NCBI GenBank assembly: GCA_030604345.1
Contig: JAUVWB010000005.1
Span: 1-17,314, forward strand
DNA: 17,314 bases
Origin: Desulfofustis sp.
GTDB taxonomy: Bacteria > Desulfobacterota > Desulfobulbia > Desulfobulbales > Desulfocapsaceae
Reading direction: 5' to 3'
The translations under genes and the position numbers were made by a program. This document shows, in pieces, positions 10,809 to 17,041 of the stretch. Within the stretch, counting starts at the first letter, position 1; the number at the start of each line of letters is the position of its first letter. The notes beneath the pieces were generated by a model, which was not told the DNA's origin, made no database searches, and saw only the letters and a program-made list of their open reading frames with translations.

Positions 10809-12410
10809 TCAGCCTCCCGGCTGAAGCGTATCAGCGGCAACACCCGTAAGCTGTTTGTGCCGAATACCGAGCCGGGTTGCCAGGTGATGCAGGTTGCTGC
10901 GGTTCATCTGCAGGTCGCGGGCCGCAGCAGCCCAGTTGCCGTTGTGTTTGGTCAGGGCGTCCTCGATGAGCTTTATCTGAAAGAGCCTGACCTCTTCGCG
11001 CAGGGAGAGCTTGCTGGTCCCGGACCGTTTTGTCGACGGTAGCTCGGCGGGTTGGACGTACATGGCCGAACCGATGTCGCCGGCCAGATGCGCCGGAGCG
11101 ATCTGCACCGGATGCTGCGGCTTAGCTTCCTGCTGCGAGGCCTTGAGCACGGCCCGGGCGATGATGTTCTCCAATTCGCGAACGTTGCCCGGCCAGCTGT
11201 ATCGGGTCAGGAGGCGCAGGGCCTCAGGGGTGATGCGCACCTCCCCGAGGCCGAGTTTTCTCCGCGTCCGGTCGATGATGTGTCCGGCCAGCAAGGGGAT
11301 GTCCTCCTTGCGCTCACGCAGGGGCGGCACCCGCACCGGGTAGACGTTGAGCCGGTGGTAGAGGTCGAGGCGAAACCGTCCGGCCTCCACCTCTGCCGCC
11401 AGATCCCGATTGGTGGCGGCCAGCAGGCGGACATCGACGCGGCTGGTTTTGGCCGAGCCGATCCGCTGGACTTCCCCGTTCTGGATCGTCCGCAGGATTT
11501 TCGCCTGCACCGGCAGGGACAATTCCCCGATCTCGTCGAGAAACAGCGTCCCCTCGTGGGCCAGTTCAAATTTGCCGGAGCGGTCTTGGGTCGCCCCGGT
11601 GAAGGCACCCTTCACATGGCCGAACAGCTCGCTTTCCGCCAATGACTCCGGCAAGGCCGCGCAGTTCAGGTAGAGCATGGCCTGATCGCGTCGTCGGGAA
11701 TGGAGGTGGATGGCGCGGGCCACCAGTTCCTTGCCCACCCCGGTCTCTCCCTGAATAAGAATGGTGAAATCCGATGTGGCGCAGAGTTCGATCTCCCGGC
11801 GCAGATGGGCAATGGCCTCGCTGCGGCCGATGATTTCCGACCCGGACTGGAGTGATCGGTCCTGCATCAGGTCGGAGACGAGCAAGCCCTGCCGCTCGGC
11901 CTTCTCTTCCAGGGCGGTAAGCAGCGACGCCAGCTGCATCTGCGCCGCCGCGATGGCGCTGACGGTCTTCAGGTAGTGCTGGGGAAGGTGGTCGAAGGCG
12001 CCGGCATCGAGTGCATCGGCGGTGAGGATGCCGATCAGCCGATCGTTGAGGTATAACGGGCAGCCGAGACAGGCGTGGATGTGGTGCTGACCGCCCGGAT
12101 CGTCGGCCAGCATGCCGTCGAAGGGGTCGGGCAGCGGGCTGTCCCGGGAAAAAAGGACCGGCTCTTCGGCGCTGCAGATGACATCGAGGCGTGGGTGCTC
12201 CTGGCGCCGGTAAGTGCGGCCCATGGCATCCGGGGTCAAGCCACGGGCGGCGATGGGGACCAGGCGGTCCTGTTCCACCTGCAACAGGGTGGCGGCATCA
12301 TAGGGAATGGCTCGATGGAGCGCGGTCAACAACCGGTGGTACCGATCTTCGGCCTTCATGTCGGCCGTCAGGTCGATGGCGATGGCGGCGAGCGTGTTGA
12401 GGATATCCAT
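10809..12410 (-). CDS. norR: NorR-type nitric-oxide-sensing sigma-54 activator
   Basis: GAF - AAA+ - Fis HTH activator, 533 aa, that turns on NO detoxification genes. The GAF domain (about 1-170) keeps residues known from E. coli NorR's non-haem iron site: the HPRL Arg, LPDPFDG with two Asp, and the HAC Cys (HACLGCPLY). AAA+ features are Walker A GETGVGKE (about residue 219), GAFTGA (about 268), Walker B GTLFLDEIGEL and RYSWPGNVRELEN. The C-terminal HTH is KHNGNWAAAARDLQMNRSNLHHLATRLG. I chose ATG at 12410 (MDILNTLAAIAIDL), which aligns with the NorR N-terminus. A further upstream TTG at 12464 would run through the regulatory sites and has no ribosome site. The ribosome site for 12410 is itself weak. 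It is divergent from norB, the classic NorR arrangement. Confidence 0.93.
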   Translation of the reverse strand: MDILNTLAAIAIDLTADMKAEDRYHRLLTALHRAIPYDAATLLQVEQDRLVPIAARGLTPDAMGRTYRRQEHPRLDVICSAEEPVLFSRDSPLPDPFDGMLADDPGGQHHIHACLGCPLYLNDRLIGILTADALDAGAFDHLPQHYLKTVSAIAAAQMQLASLLTALEEKAERQGLLVSDLMQDRSLQSGSEIIGRSEAIAHLRREIELCATSDFTILIQGETGVGKELVARAIHLHSRRRDQAMLYLNCAALPESLAESELFGHVKGAFTGATQDRSGKFELAHEGTLFLDEIGELSLPVQAKILRTIQNGEVQRIGSAKTSRVDVRLLAATNRDLAAEVEAGRFRLDLYHRLNVYPVRVPPLRERKEDIPLLAGHIIDRTRRKLGLGEVRITPEALRLLTRYSWPGNVRELENIIARAVLKASQQEAKPQHPVQIAPAHLAGDIGSAMYVQPAELPSTKRSGTSKLSLREEVRLFQIKLIEDALTKHNGNWAAAARDLQMNRSNLHHLATRLGIRHKQLTGVAADTLQPGG

Positions 12411-12414
12411 GGTG

Positions 12415-12425
12415 GTATAATTTAC
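12415..12425. promoter_or_regulatory. Candidate NorR site (GT-N7-AC)
   Basis: GT-ATAATTT-AC matches the minimal GT-N7-AC core reported for NorR. It lies immediately upstream of the norR start and about 115 bases from the predicted norB transcription start. A nearby dyad ACAAC-N3-GTTGT (12424-12436) shares its edge. A core this short is easily met by chance. Confidence 0.45.
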
Positions 12426-12456
12426 AACGATGTTGTGAAAAAAGAAACACGCGTTT

Positions 12457-12473
12457 GTTGTCAATATAACAAC
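12457..12473. promoter_or_regulatory. Candidate NorR enhancer site, 17-bp dyad
   Basis: GTTGT-N7-ACAAC is a perfect 5-bp dyad built on the NorR core GT-N7-AC. It is centred at 12465, about 72 bases upstream of the predicted norB start point, a usual distance for bacterial enhancer sites. A degenerate third copy (GTATAATCAAT, 12490-12500) lies closer to the promoter; NorR targets commonly have three sites. Confidence 0.6.
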
Positions 12474-12510
12474 TATTCTACTATGCGCTGTATAATCAAT
12501 ATATTATTGA

Positions 12511-12526
12511 TGGCATGCCGATTGCT
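12511..12526 (+). promoter_or_regulatory. Sigma-54 promoter of norB
   Basis: TGGCATG-N4-TTGCT differs from the -24/-12 consensus TGGCACG-N4-TTGCW at one base. GG (12512-12513) and GC (12524-12525) are 10 bases apart. Transcription should start near 12536-12537. This places the GTG at 12536 at or before the transcript start and supports the ATG at 12581 as the true norB start. Confidence 0.8.
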
Positions 12527-12580
12527 TCATGATGGGTGAGGGGCGAAGTCAGCCACCACCATTCTCTCAAGGAGGCCATC

Positions 12581-14857
12581 ATGGATACCACCAAAAAGCT
12601 CTGGATACTGTTGGGGGCAGTTATTTTCAGCACCATGTTCATTCTCGGCTGGTTCGGGAAGGAACTCTATCGCAGCGTGCCGCCTATTCCACAAGTGGTG
12701 CAGACCACCGATGGTACCGTGCTGATGGACAAGGACACGATCCTGCGTGGCCAGCAGGTCTGGCAGTCCATCGGCGGCCAGCAGGTCGGTTCGATCTGGG
12801 GGCACGGAGCCTACCAGGCGCCGGATTGGTCGGCAGACTGGTTGCACCGCGAGGTTGTCGCCTTGCAGGACATCGTCAGTCAGAACGTCTATCAGACCCC
12901 TTATGCGGCTCTTGATCCGGTGGATCAGGCGGGCATCGATGCCCGGGTCAAGCAACTGATGCGCACCAATACCTACGACGCGGCCACCGAGGCCGTAACC
13001 CTGGCACCGGAGCGGGCCGAGGCCATCAATCGGACGGCGGAGCACTATCTCGGCCTGTTTGGCGACGCTGCGCACTTTGATGACCTGCGCGAAGCCTATG
13101 CGCTGCAGGTATCGGCCATTCCCGATCCGGAGCGGCGCCGGGCGATGACCGCCTTTTTCTTCTGGACCTCCTGGGCGGCTTCCACCGAACGCCCCGGTCA
13201 GCCGTATACCTATACCAATAACTGGCCGCATGAGCCGCTGATCGACAATCAACCGACGACTGCCAACCTGGTCTGGTCGATCATCTCGATTGTCGTTCTG
13301 CTCGCCGGTATCGGCGCGCTTGTCTGGTATAAGGTCTTCACCGATCGGGAGGAGGGCGATCCCGTTCCGGCGCCCGCCGACCCGCTCGATCAGCTGCAGG
13401 TCACCCCGTCCATGCGGGCCGTGGGCAAATATGGCGTGACCGTTATCCTGCTGTTCGTGGCCCAGACCCTGCTCGGCGGATTGCTTGCCCATTATACCGT
13501 CGAAGGCAATTCCTTCTACGGTGTGCCGCTGTCCGAGATCATTCCCTATGCGGTGGCCCGGACCTGGCACATTCAGCTGGCGGTATTCTGGATCGCCACG
13601 GCGTTTCTGGCGGCCGGTCTGTTTCTCGGCCCGGCAGTCGGTGGGCGCGAGCCGAAATTCCAGAAGCTGGGGGTCGATCTGCTCTTTGGCGCCCTGCTGC
13701 TGGTGGTGGTCGGCTCGCTGGCCGGTGAATGGCTGTCGGTCAAACAGGTTTTCAGCCTCGACCACGGCTTCTGGTTCGGCCATCAGGGATACGAATATAT
13801 CGAACTCGGCCGGTTCTGGCAGATCCTGCTCTTCGTCGGCCTGGTGCTCTGGCTGACCCTGATGCTTCGGGCGCTGTGGCCGGCCCTTCAGGAGCGCGGT
13901 CACCGGCGGCAGCTGGTGCTGCTCTTTGCCGGCGCCTCCGGGGCGATCGGCCTGTTCTACGGGGCCGGTTTCTTCTACAGCGCCAAGACCCACTTGACGG
14001 TCATGGAATACTGGCGGTGGTGGGTGGTCCATCTCTGGGTGGAGGGATTCTTCGAGGTGTTTGCCACCGTCGCCCTGGCCTTCATCTTCACTCAACTGGG
14101 GTTGATCAAGGCGGTAAGTGCCACCCGGGCGGTCCTCATGTCGTCGGCCATCTACCTGTTCGGCGGTATTCCCGGCACCTTCCACCACCTCTACTTCAGC
14201 GGCACACCGTTGTCGATCACCGCCATCGGCGCCACCTTCTCGGCGCTGGAAGTGGTTCCCCTGGCCCTCATCGGCTATGAGGCCTGGGAGACGTCGAAGA
14301 AGGCCACGGCCCGCCCCTGGATGGAGAAATACCGCTGGCCGATCCGCTTCTTCATGGGCGTGGCCTTCTGGAACCTGGTGGGCGCCGGTATCTTCGGCTT
14401 CCTGATCAATCCGCCTATCGCCCTCTACTATATGCAGGGTCTCAACACCACCCCGGTGCATGCCCATGCCGCCCTGTTCGGCGTCTACGGCCTGCTGTCT
14501 CTGGGATTGGTGCTGCTGGTGTTCCGCCGCCTCTATCCGGAGAAGGCCTGGAACGACCGACCCCTGGCCATCGCCTTCTGGTCGATGAACGGCGGGTTGG
14601 CCCTGATGATAGCTCTGAGCCTGTTGCCCATCGGGCTGGCCCAGACCTGGGCGAGCATCGAGCACGGCCTGTGGTTTGCCCGCAGCGCCGAGTTCCTCCA
14701 GACACCGGTTATCGAGGTGCTGCGCTGGCTGCGGATGATCGGCGACACCATCTTCATCTTCGGCGTCTTCATGCTCGCCTGGTTTGTCGGCAGCCTGGTC
14801 ACCGGTTGGGTGCCCCGCCGGCTGAAGCTGGCCCGTCTACTGGCGGCAACTCGTTAA
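12581..14857 (+). CDS. norB: Quinol-dependent nitric oxide reductase, single-subunit (qNOR)
   Basis: Membrane haem-copper-superfamily enzyme reducing 2 NO to N2O with electrons from quinol; 758 aa, usual for qNOR (norZ type). TM1 lies at about residues 7-24. A roughly 200-residue periplasmic domain follows, with the fused NorC-like region lacking a CxxCH haem c motif, as expected for the quinol form. About 12 further membrane segments carry the metal ligands: low-spin haem His330 (RTWHIQ), FeB His484 and Glu488 (HLWVEGFFEVFA), FeB His535-His536 (TFHHLYFSG), and His627/His629 (PVHAHAALFG) for the haems. Start: AAGGAGG at 12569-12575, 5 bases before ATG 12581. Expression by NorR and sigma-54 is implied by the upstream sites. 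In an anaerobe this most likely detoxifies NO rather than supporting denitrification; no other denitrification gene is seen. Confidence 0.96.
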   Translation: MDTTKKLWILLGAVIFSTMFILGWFGKELYRSVPPIPQVVQTTDGTVLMDKDTILRGQQVWQSIGGQQVGSIWGHGAYQAPDWSADWLHREVVALQDIVSQNVYQTPYAALDPVDQAGIDARVKQLMRTNTYDAATEAVTLAPERAEAINRTAEHYLGLFGDAAHFDDLREAYALQVSAIPDPERRRAMTAFFFWTSWAASTERPGQPYTYTNNWPHEPLIDNQPTTANLVWSIISIVVLLAGIGALVWYKVFTDREEGDPVPAPADPLDQLQVTPSMRAVGKYGVTVILLFVAQTLLGGLLAHYTVEGNSFYGVPLSEIIPYAVARTWHIQLAVFWIATAFLAAGLFLGPAVGGREPKFQKLGVDLLFGALLLVVVGSLAGEWLSVKQVFSLDHGFWFGHQGYEYIELGRFWQILLFVGLVLWLTLMLRALWPALQERGHRRQLVLLFAGASGAIGLFYGAGFFYSAKTHLTVMEYWRWWVVHLWVEGFFEVFATVALAFIFTQLGLIKAVSATRAVLMSSAIYLFGGIPGTFHHLYFSGTPLSITAIGATFSALEVVPLALIGYEAWETSKKATARPWMEKYRWPIRFFMGVAFWNLVGAGIFGFLINPPIALYYMQGLNTTPVHAHAALFGVYGLLSLGLVLLVFRRLYPEKAWNDRPLAIAFWSMNGGLALMIALSLLPIGLAQTWASIEHGLWFARSAEFLQTPVIEVLRWLRMIGDTIFIFGVFMLAWFVGSLVTGWVPRRLKLARLLAATR

Positions 14858-14879
14858 CCTAATGGCAGCAGCACGAACA

Positions 14880-14904
14880 CCCTGCCGGTCTTCGGCCGGC
14901 AGGG
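14880..14904 (+). terminator. GC-rich hairpin between norB and the cupin gene
   Basis: CCCTGCCGG and CCGGCAGGG form a perfect 9-bp stem with a 7-base loop, 23 bases after the norB stop. No T-run follows, so it may be a partial terminator or a stabilising 3' stem that lowers downstream cupin expression, not a full stop. Confidence 0.5.
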
Positions 14905-14948
14905 AACCACTTCCGTTCGTATTGGACTAAAAAAACAAGGGAGATATC

Positions 14949-15269
14949 ATGAAAGTACTGAAACTGACAGAAACCAATGACTATACGCCGGGAGCGATGA
15001 AGCGCTACTTTCTGGTGGAGGATTCGGAAAACTTCAAAATCATCAACTTCAATCTCGACGCCGGGGTGACCTTCCCGGTTCATTCGCACGATCTTGACGG
15101 CGAACTCTCCATCCAGGTGTTGGAGGGCGACGGATTTTTCCTCGGAGATAAAGACCACGAGACCCCCGCCTCTCAGGGAGACATCCTCATTTCGCAGATC
15201 CGCGAGCCGCACGGGGTTCGAGCCCGCACGAACATGCGGATCCTGGTCACGATCGCACCGCCCATCTGA
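14949..15269 (+). CDS. Small cupin-domain protein
   Basis: 106-aa single-domain cupin. Motif 1 is HSHDLDGELSIQVLEGDGFF with metal-type ligands His, His and Glu (HSH…E), and motif 2 is QGDILISQIREPHGVRA with the fourth His. The fold normally binds a divalent metal; no catalytic activity can be assigned from sequence. The start ATG follows a GGGAG at about 14939-14943. It lies 91 bases behind norB, with no promoter visible between them, and ahead of a strong terminator. It is probably part of the NorR-controlled transcript and may act in NO or metal stress. That role is inferred only from position. Confidence 0.88.
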   Translation: MKVLKLTETNDYTPGAMKRYFLVEDSENFKIINFNLDAGVTFPVHSHDLDGELSIQVLEGDGFFLGDKDHETPASQGDILISQIREPHGVRARTNMRILVTIAPPI

Positions 15270-15276
15270 GGCAGAA

Positions 15277-15314
15277 CAAGGGGACTGATACGGTCCCCTT
15301 GTCTCCTTTTCATC
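15277..15314 (+). terminator. Rho-independent terminator after the norB-cupin unit
   Basis: CAAGGGGAC (15277-15285) and GTCCCCTTG (15293-15301) form a perfect 9-bp stem with a 7-base loop, followed by TCTCCTTTT. It begins 8 bases after the cupin stop codon. Confidence 0.85.
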
Positions 15315-15412
15315 ACTACTGCCACGAAGTAGCAATATATTAGTATTTGACAGTAGTTATCACTTTCACTACCATTTGGTATGCCGAATGGTAGTTGATT
15401 GTTTTTCGTGGC
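15315..15412. repeat. Nested inverted repeats with ACTAC/GTAGT half-sites (candidate operator region)
   Basis: Three overlapping dyads lie in about 100 AT-rich bases. ACTACTG (15315-15321) is inverted as CAGTAGT (15351-15357). GCCACGAA (15321-15328) is inverted as TTCGTGGC (15405-15412). ACTACCATT (15368-15376) is inverted as AATGGTAGT (15387-15395) with a 10-base spacer. The inner dyad covers the -10 element and CAGTAGT abuts the -35, as a repressor operator would. The regulator is not identifiable here. Confidence 0.55.
15347..15375 (+). promoter_or_regulatory. Sigma-70-type promoter for the 127-aa / YeeE-YedE operon
   Basis: TTGACA (15347-15352, perfect -35), a 17-base spacer, and TACCAT (15370-15375, 4 of 6 for -10). 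Transcription would start near 15382, giving a leader of roughly 77 bases before the ATG at 15459. Confidence 0.6.
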
Positions 15413-15458
15413 GGTATCCAACCGTCCGAAAATTCAGCCTCATGAAAAGGAGAAGATC

Positions 15459-15842
15459 ATGGCATCATCAACCCCAACGTTTGACGAGCAGGTTGCTGCA
15501 CTGAAAAACGAGGTAAACGCTCTTCCCCCGGACGCAGCCCCTTCGGCCATCGAAGAAACCGCTGCGCGCCTGGAAGGGCTCAATTACGCGCCCCCGGTAA
15601 TCATTCCCCAGGCCCGTTTCCTGCGGCTGACCAAGAAGACACTGCTCGAAGAGATCGAACGGATTCTCGCCCTCCCCGATCAGGAAGCCTGCGCCCTTGC
15701 GCCGAACGAGCCGTTGAAATGCCAGGACTTGCGGATCCAGTTCATTTCCGTACAGATCTTCTACTACAAAAAGCTCATCCTGCTCCGTGACGGTGATTCG
15801 GAAACCTGGGATGAGATCAATGAGATGTACGTTCACGACTGA
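15459..15842 (+). CDS. Hypothetical protein (127 aa) at head of YeeE/YedE operon
   Basis: Unrecognised soluble protein. After a short Ser/Thr/Pro-containing tail it looks helical, with ALKNEV, IEETAARLEGL, TKKTLLEEIERILAL and an aromatic C-terminal segment (RIQFISVQIFYYKKLILL…TWDEINEMYVHD). There is one conspicuous Cys pair region (ACALAPNEPLKC). No membrane segment or signal peptide. The start ATG 15459 has AAAAGGAG (15445-15452) 6 bases upstream. An upstream TTG at 15399 in the same frame lacks a ribosome site. It lies 74 bases before the first transporter half, with a GC-rich stem (15859-15889) between them, so co-expression is likely though possibly unequal. Function unknown; a chaperone or sulfur/selenium carrier role would be a guess. 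Confidence 0.75.
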   Translation: MASSTPTFDEQVAALKNEVNALPPDAAPSAIEETAARLEGLNYAPPVIIPQARFLRLTKKTLLEEIERILALPDQEACALAPNEPLKCQDLRIQFISVQIFYYKKLILLRDGDSETWDEINEMYVHD

Positions 15843-15858
15843 TCGGCATACGGCCAAC

Positions 15859-15889
15859 GGGCAGGTCAGGCGTCGGAGGCTGCCTGCCC
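15859..15889 (+). other. Intercistronic hairpin
   Basis: GGGCAGG (15859-15865) pairs with CCTGCCC (15883-15889) around a 17-base loop, shortly before the YeeE/YedE start. No T-run. It may be a processing or attenuation stem; low weight. Confidence 0.3.
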
Positions 15890-15916
15890 CGCAGCGTAAA
15901 AACGGGAGGTAAGACA

Positions 15917-16435
15917 ATGAACAGAGACACCACCGCGTGGAGCCCCTATCTGGCTGGAGGGCTCGCCGGGCTGGTCGGCGTGTTTTCGGTCTTGATTGCC
16001 GGCCAGTATTTCGGCGCATCCACCAGCTTCGTTCGTACCGCGGGACTCATTGAACAGCTGTTCGGGCCGGAACGGCTGGCCCAGATGGAGTATTTCGTCA
16101 AAGTCGCCCCGAAGATCGATTGGCAATGGATGTTTGTGGTCGGCATCCTCTTCGGCTCCTTCGTTGCGGCCAGGACATCAGGGTCGTTTAAACTTCAGAT
16201 GCTGCCGGATATGGGGGCCGTGCGCTTCGGGCCGAACAGCATTGGCCTTCGGGCCGTGGTGGCGTTTATCGGTGGCGTGGTTGCCATGTTCGGCGCCCGC
16301 CTGGCCGACGGCTGACCGAGCGGACACGGGTTGAGCGGTTCGCTCCAACTGGCTGTCAGCGGTTTTATTGCCCTGGTCTGCTTCTTCATCGGCGGAGTCA
16401 TTACCGCACGCATCGTTTACGGAGGGCGAAAATGA
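15917..16435 (+). CDS. YeeE/YedE-family (Sulf_transp) half-transporter, selenocysteine-containing (UGA at 16313-16315)
   Basis: Inner-membrane protein of the YeeE/YedE type, which moves reduced sulfur (thiosulfate in TsuA) or, in some members, selenium species. Read through the TGA it is 172 aa with Sec at residue 133. TM segments lie at about 11-30, 72-90, 113-131 and 142-165. The family motif GARLAxGCxSGHGLSG appears as GARLADG-U-PSGHGLSG, so the stop replaces the conserved Cys. The 39 residues after it (PSGHGLSGSLQLAVSGF…GGVITARIVYGGRK) match the expected family C-terminal half and contain no further stop. The real stop (16433-16435) overlaps the next start as ATGA, the normal spacing for such paired genes. 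The start ATG has GGGAGG 7 bases upstream. A hairpin fitting a bacterial SECIS follows the UGA. A broken gene is the alternative, but position, frame, overlap and hairpin all favour Sec. Confidence 0.86.
16323..16357 (+). promoter_or_regulatory. Candidate bacterial SECIS element
   Basis: GTTGAGCG (16330-16337) pairs with CGCTCCAAC (16341-16349) with one bulged C, closing a GUU loop (16338-16340). An outer GACA (16323-16326) / TGTC (16354-16357) pair extends it across an internal loop. The loop G lies 22 bases after the UGA. Bacterial SECIS elements sit just inside the coding region with a G (often GU) in a small apical loop and a bulged base in the stem; SelB reads them. The E. coli fdhF loop GU is about 3 bases closer. 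Confidence 0.65.
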
Positions 16436-16959
16436 TCCAGTTGATCTACGGTCTGATAACCGGCCTGCTCTTCGGCTTTCTGCTGCAAAAGGGGCGGGTG
16501 TTGCGCTATGACAAACAGCTCGGCGCCTTGCGTCTGGAAGACATGACCATCGTCAAGTTCATGCTGTCCAGTGTCATCGTCGGTATGATCGGCATCTACG
16601 CACTGCACGACCTGGGGTTGGTGAAGCTGTCCATCAAGGCAACCATAGTCGGGCCGGTGGTGCTGGGCGGCCTCATCTTTGGCATCGGCTGGGGGTTGCT
16701 CGGTTACTGCCCGGGGACATCGATGGGGGCCGTCGGCGAAGGCCGCCTCGACGCCCTGTTCGGCATCGTCGGTATGATCGCCGGTGCCGCCCTGTTTGCC
16801 GAGGCCTATCCTTTCCTACTGAAGACCGTCTACACCTGGGGCGATTTCGGCAAGATCACGATTCCCCAGGTGCTCGGCATAAACCATTGGCTGATCATTC
16901 CCGTCTTTGTGGCTGGAGCCTCTCTCTTGTTTCGCTGGCTCGAAAAGACAGGTTTGTAG
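16432..16959 (+). CDS. YeeE/YedE-family half-transporter, Cys-containing partner
   Basis: Second membrane half of the pair, 175 aa, with about 4-5 hydrophobic segments (residues 3-18, 43-60, 72-93, 110-127, 149-167). It carries the family's other signature, GWGLLGYCPGTSMGAVGEGR, with the conserved Cys kept as Cys. The start ATG overlaps the stop of the Sec-containing half (ATGA) and GGAGGG lies at 16421-16426, so the two are translated together and presumably assemble as one channel-like transporter. Substrate (thiosulfate, sulfide/persulfide or selenium form) cannot be decided here. It ends in TAG, followed four codons later by TGA in frame. Confidence 0.92.
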   Translation: MIQLIYGLITGLLFGFLLQKGRVLRYDKQLGALRLEDMTIVKFMLSSVIVGMIGIYALHDLGLVKLSIKATIVGPVVLGGLIFGIGWGLLGYCPGTSMGAVGEGRLDALFGIVGMIAGAALFAEAYPFLLKTVYTWGDFGKITIPQVLGINHWLIIPVFVAGASLLFRWLEKTGL

Positions 16960-16998
16960 ATGCGGCACCGGTGATCTCTCCAGCCGGCGGGGGCCATA

Positions 16999-17013
16999 CC
17001 GCCGCTCCGGCGG
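16999..17013. terminator. Short GC hairpin between convergent genes
   Basis: CCGCCG-CTC-CGGCGG, 6 bp with a 3-base loop, in the 82-base gap between the transporter (plus) and the DUF2867-like gene (minus). No T-run; may act from either side. Confidence 0.35.
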
Positions 17014-17041
17014 GCCGTGCGGGTAGTCTTGCCGCCTATCC

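Noticed and set aside
12495..12511. FNR/DNR box at norB
   Set aside because: The half-sites are in the inverse order (ATCAA…TTGAT) to the FNR consensus TTGAT-N4-ATCAA.
12536..12580. Longer norB beginning at GTG 12536
   Set aside because: It coincides with the predicted transcription start and lacks a ribosome site; ATG 12581 has AAGGAGG at good spacing.
12527..14665. 712-aa open frame on the minus strand opposite norB
   Set aside because: Low-complexity, Gln/Gly/Asp/His-rich translation typical of antisense to a GC-rich gene; norB on the other strand has complete ligands and start signals.
15917..16315. YeeE/YedE half ending at the TGA (132 aa) as a simple truncated gene
   Set aside because: The frame beyond is intact, family-like, and overlaps the next start; decay would not be expected to keep that.
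16957..16974. Readthrough of the TAG ending the second transporter half
   Set aside because: It would add only five residues before a TGA, and the protein is already of normal length.
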